DNA of 7,296 nt, taken from Deltaproteobacteria bacterium (lineage in GTDB: Bacteria > Desulfobacterota > DSM-4660 > Desulfatiglandales > HGW-15). The notes beneath the pieces are model-generated. The model was given only the letters and a program-made list of their open reading frames with translations, searched no databases and was not told the DNA's origin. The stretch is from NCBI GenBank assembly GCA_019308525.1, contig JAFDIC010000198.1:1-7296 (forward strand). The letters run 5' to 3'. The first letter of the stretch is position 1. Each line of letters begins with the position of its first letter. Positions 5,480-7,296 of this stretch are shown here, piece after piece. The position numbers and the translations under genes were made by a program.

Positions 5480-7296
5480 TTACTGTCGCACCTTGTATAT
5501 CCTACACGCAATGCCCCTGATGTTAAAGGAATCCACCTCTCTGCTGGACTCTGCCTGCTCGTTTGTCAACACATTATAGTTCGACTCGTCCCAACCGTAA
5601 AACGCTTCTTTACCTTTTTCCGGGAACCACCAAGCATGGTCTGCAAGGATCACCCTGGAATCAATATCATTCGTTGTTTTCGCCTTTTGTTTTATCCTGC
5701 CTGTCCTGGTTTCTACATATACCCATTCACCATCCTTTATTCCGTGCTTTGTAGCGGTTTCAGGATGTATCATAACCAGTGGGTCAGGATGAAATCTTCT
5801 CAGGCCAGGTATCTGCCTGCCGCCGGAATGCCGATAACCCGCTAACTTTCGAGTTGTGCAAATCAGCGGATAATCTTTGCCCATACCAGGTTCTGCAAAG
5901 GGCGTATCCGGTAGTTCACGATACACGGGCAAGGGGTCAAACCCCAGCTCCTCGAGGCTTGTTGAATAGAGCTCGACCTTTCCCGACTGTGTTTTGAAGC
6001 CATCTTTTTCGTATTTTCTATAAGATTTCCCCCCCCCTTCAGCAGGAATCCGGCCGATACTTCTGAATTCATCAAAGGTCATCCCTATTGGCTCCAATAT
6101 GTAATCCCAGAATTCATTAATATCCTTCCAAAAATACTGTCCCAAACCCATCTTGTGCGCTAAGGCATTTATGATTTCGTGGTCTGAACGGCATTGGCCT
6201 ACCCGGGAAACCCCCTGCTGAAGCAGAGCAAAGGTGCTGCCAGGAGGCGGTGGCATCTGAATCCCGTCAAACTCAAGGTAACTTGCGGCAGGGAAAACAA
6301 TATCAGCAAGGGCGGCTGTCGGCGTCATGAACATATCGGATACGGCAAGAAAATCCAGCTTGTTGAAGGCCTCATACACCTTCCTGATATTCGGCCAGCT
6401 TGACAGGGGGTTAGAAGCCAGCACAAAACCCGCACTTACCCTGTAAGGCTCCCCAGACAGAATTGATCTGAGCACTGCCTGGGGTGAAACGTACCTGAAA
6501 TCAGGCAACAGGGGAGGACCCACTTTGCTTTTCCTTTTCTCCTCGGGCACCAGATCGCGAAGCTCCAGCTCCGAAGACCATCGCCCTCGTATGCCCAAAC
6601 CCGTGGATTCCCTGTCTCCTGAACGAAGGCCCGAGGAATGGGATTCCACCTCTCCGCCCGGAACATCCAGATCACCATTCAGCGCTATCAGGATGGAAAT
6701 GGCCCGGCTCGCCTGAAAGCTGTTCAGGGTATGGTCAAGGGCGTTACCAAACTCGATATATCCAGGCCTGTTCCTGGCATACAGCTCGGCGCATTCCACA
6801 ATTTTGTCTGCCGGGACCCATGTGATTCCCGAGACCCTTTCAGGCGTATATTCCCGGACATGTTTCTTGAGAATTTCAAAGCCAACGGTCCATTTTTCTA
6901 CAAAGGCTTTATCATAAAGCCCCCGGTCTATGACAACATGTATCAAACCCAGGGCCAGGGCCAGGTCAGTGCCTGGTCTGAGTTGAAGCCACACATCGGC
7001 GGATTTTGCCGGAGGGGTTTTCAGGGGATCAATGACGATGAGCCTTGTGCCCTTTGCTTGGGCCTTTCTCCATGCCCTGTTCTTGTAGAAACGCGTTTGC
7101 GCGTGATCAACCCCCCATCCTATTATGCAGGCGGGAGGATGGTCAATTTCGCCCACCGGATAAAAACCAAATGTATATTCAGCCCCCAGCATCCTCGGCA
7201 CGTGGCAGACATGGTCGGCACTGACCACATTCGGCGTACCAAAGGCATTTGCCAGCCGAACCAGGTGGGTGTCCATGTATCCTTTTGCAGACCCGT
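5480..7296 (-). CDS. Molybdopterin (Mo/W-bisPGD) oxidoreductase, DMSO reductase family, 5' partial
   Basis: Large catalytic subunit of the DMSO reductase superfamily, which binds two pyranopterin guanine dinucleotides around Mo or W. The frame stays open to the window edge; the first visible Met (7276) is internal, because it aligns with about residue 116 of the downstream paralogue. The N-terminal [4Fe-4S] domain, and any Tat signal, is therefore outside the window. About 604 residues are visible. The probable metal ligand is the Cys of VCHVPR (codon 7205-7207). Further family marks are VIDPLKT followed by LRPGTDLALALG, the LASNPL segment, ALADIVFPAASYLEFDG, and a C-terminal molydopterin-binding domain (last ~130 residues, from KDYPLICTT, with HAWWFPEKG and ESNYNVLT). 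It resembles the next gene along its whole visible length. A run of nine G sits in the coding strand at 6029-6037, but frame and homology continue through it. Substrate is unknown. Confidence 0.92.
   Translation of the reverse strand, partial: GSAKGYMDTHLVRLANAFGTPNVVSADHVCHVPRMLGAEYTFGFYPVGEIDHPPACIIGWGVDHAQTRFYKNRAWRKAQAKGTRLIVIDPLKTPPAKSADVWLQLRPGTDLALALGLIHVVIDRGLYDKAFVEKWTVGFEILKKHVREYTPERVSGITWVPADKIVECAELYARNRPGYIEFGNALDHTLNSFQASRAISILIALNGDLDVPGGEVESHSSGLRSGDRESTGLGIRGRWSSELELRDLVPEEKRKSKVGPPLLPDFRYVSPQAVLRSILSGEPYRVSAGFVLASNPLSSWPNIRKVYEAFNKLDFLAVSDMFMTPTAALADIVFPAASYLEFDGIQMPPPPGSTFALLQQGVSRVGQCRSDHEIINALAHKMGLGQYFWKDINEFWDYILEPIGMTFDEFRSIGRIPAEGGGKSYRKYEKDGFKTQSGKVELYSTSLEELGFDPLPVYRELPDTPFAEPGMGKDYPLICTTRKLAGYRHSGGRQIPGLRRFHPDPLVMIHPETATKHGIKDGEWVYVETRTGRIKQKAKTTNDIDSRVILADHAWWFPEKGKEAFYGWDESNYNVLTNEQAESSREVDSFNIRGIACRIYKVRQ
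6029..6037 (-). repeat. G9 homopolymer tract inside the first oxidoreductase gene
   Basis: Nine consecutive C on the plus strand read as three Gly codons (GGG GGG GGG, then AAA) in an AEGGGKSYRKYEKDG context. Both flanks align with the paralogue downstream (ESYRKKGFDTESGKVEL), so the frame as given is the working one. Tracts of this length can slip in replication or transcription, or be misread in sequencing. Confidence 0.9.

Noticed and set aside
5455..5511. TTG start giving a 711-residue second oxidoreductase
   Set aside because: It would overlap the upstream gene and add 19 residues without family similarity. The GTG at 5454 has AGGGG at good spacing and brings the Fe-S motif to the usual distance from the N terminus.
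5345..5845. Plus-strand open frame of 166 codons
   Set aside because: It is antisense to the ends of the two oxidoreductases and spans their junction. No recognisable domain and no convincing ribosome-binding site.

Overview
The window reads entirely on the minus strand and carries four genes, the first and last cut by the window edges. In transcription order (from base 7296 down to base 1) they are: the C-terminal five-sixths of a molybdopterin (Mo or W) oxidoreductase; a complete second molybdopterin oxidoreductase, paralogous to the first; a 314-base non-coding stretch; a complete single-chain fusion of the IorA and IorB subunits of an indolepyruvate:ferredoxin-type 2-oxoacid oxidoreductase; and the N-terminal third of an NDP (ADP)-forming acyl-CoA synthetase. 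No tRNA, rRNA, CRISPR array, insertion sequence or integrase is visible.

Organism: the gene set (two Fe-S/bis-pterin enzymes, a ferredoxin-dependent and oxygen-sensitive 2-oxoacid oxidoreductase, an ADP-forming acyl-CoA synthetase) points to a strict anaerobe. Purine-rich Shine-Dalgarno sites at all three visible starts and moderate GC suit a bacterium such as a sulfate-reducing or syntrophic member of Desulfobacterota. This is inference from gene content; no phylogenetic marker is present.

Layout: the two oxidoreductase genes are 25 bases apart and probably co-transcribed. The ior fusion and the acyl-CoA synthetase overlap by four bases (ATGA) and are almost certainly translationally coupled; the synthetase ribosome-binding site lies in a small GGAA-capped hairpin. 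Between the two pairs, bases 3062-3375 contain several short inverted repeats and a direct repeat close to the ior start, so the second pair may have its own promoter or a regulated leader. The 5' pair, especially the second oxidoreductase, also looks poorer in GC than the ior gene.

How the genes may work together: the safe reading of ior plus ADP-forming synthetase is amino-acid fermentation: 2-oxoacid (typically arylpyruvate) to acyl-CoA plus reduced ferredoxin, then acyl-CoA to free acid plus ATP. With two molybdopterin enzymes alongside, a second reading is possible. The set (acyl-CoA synthetase, molybdenum enzyme, 2-oxoacid oxidoreductase) has the same three chemistries as anaerobic phenylacetate alpha-oxidation (phenylacetate to phenylacetyl-CoA to phenylglyoxylate to benzoyl-CoA). 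Substrates cannot be fixed from sequence alone, and no electron-transfer or membrane subunit for the molybdopterin enzymes lies inside the window.
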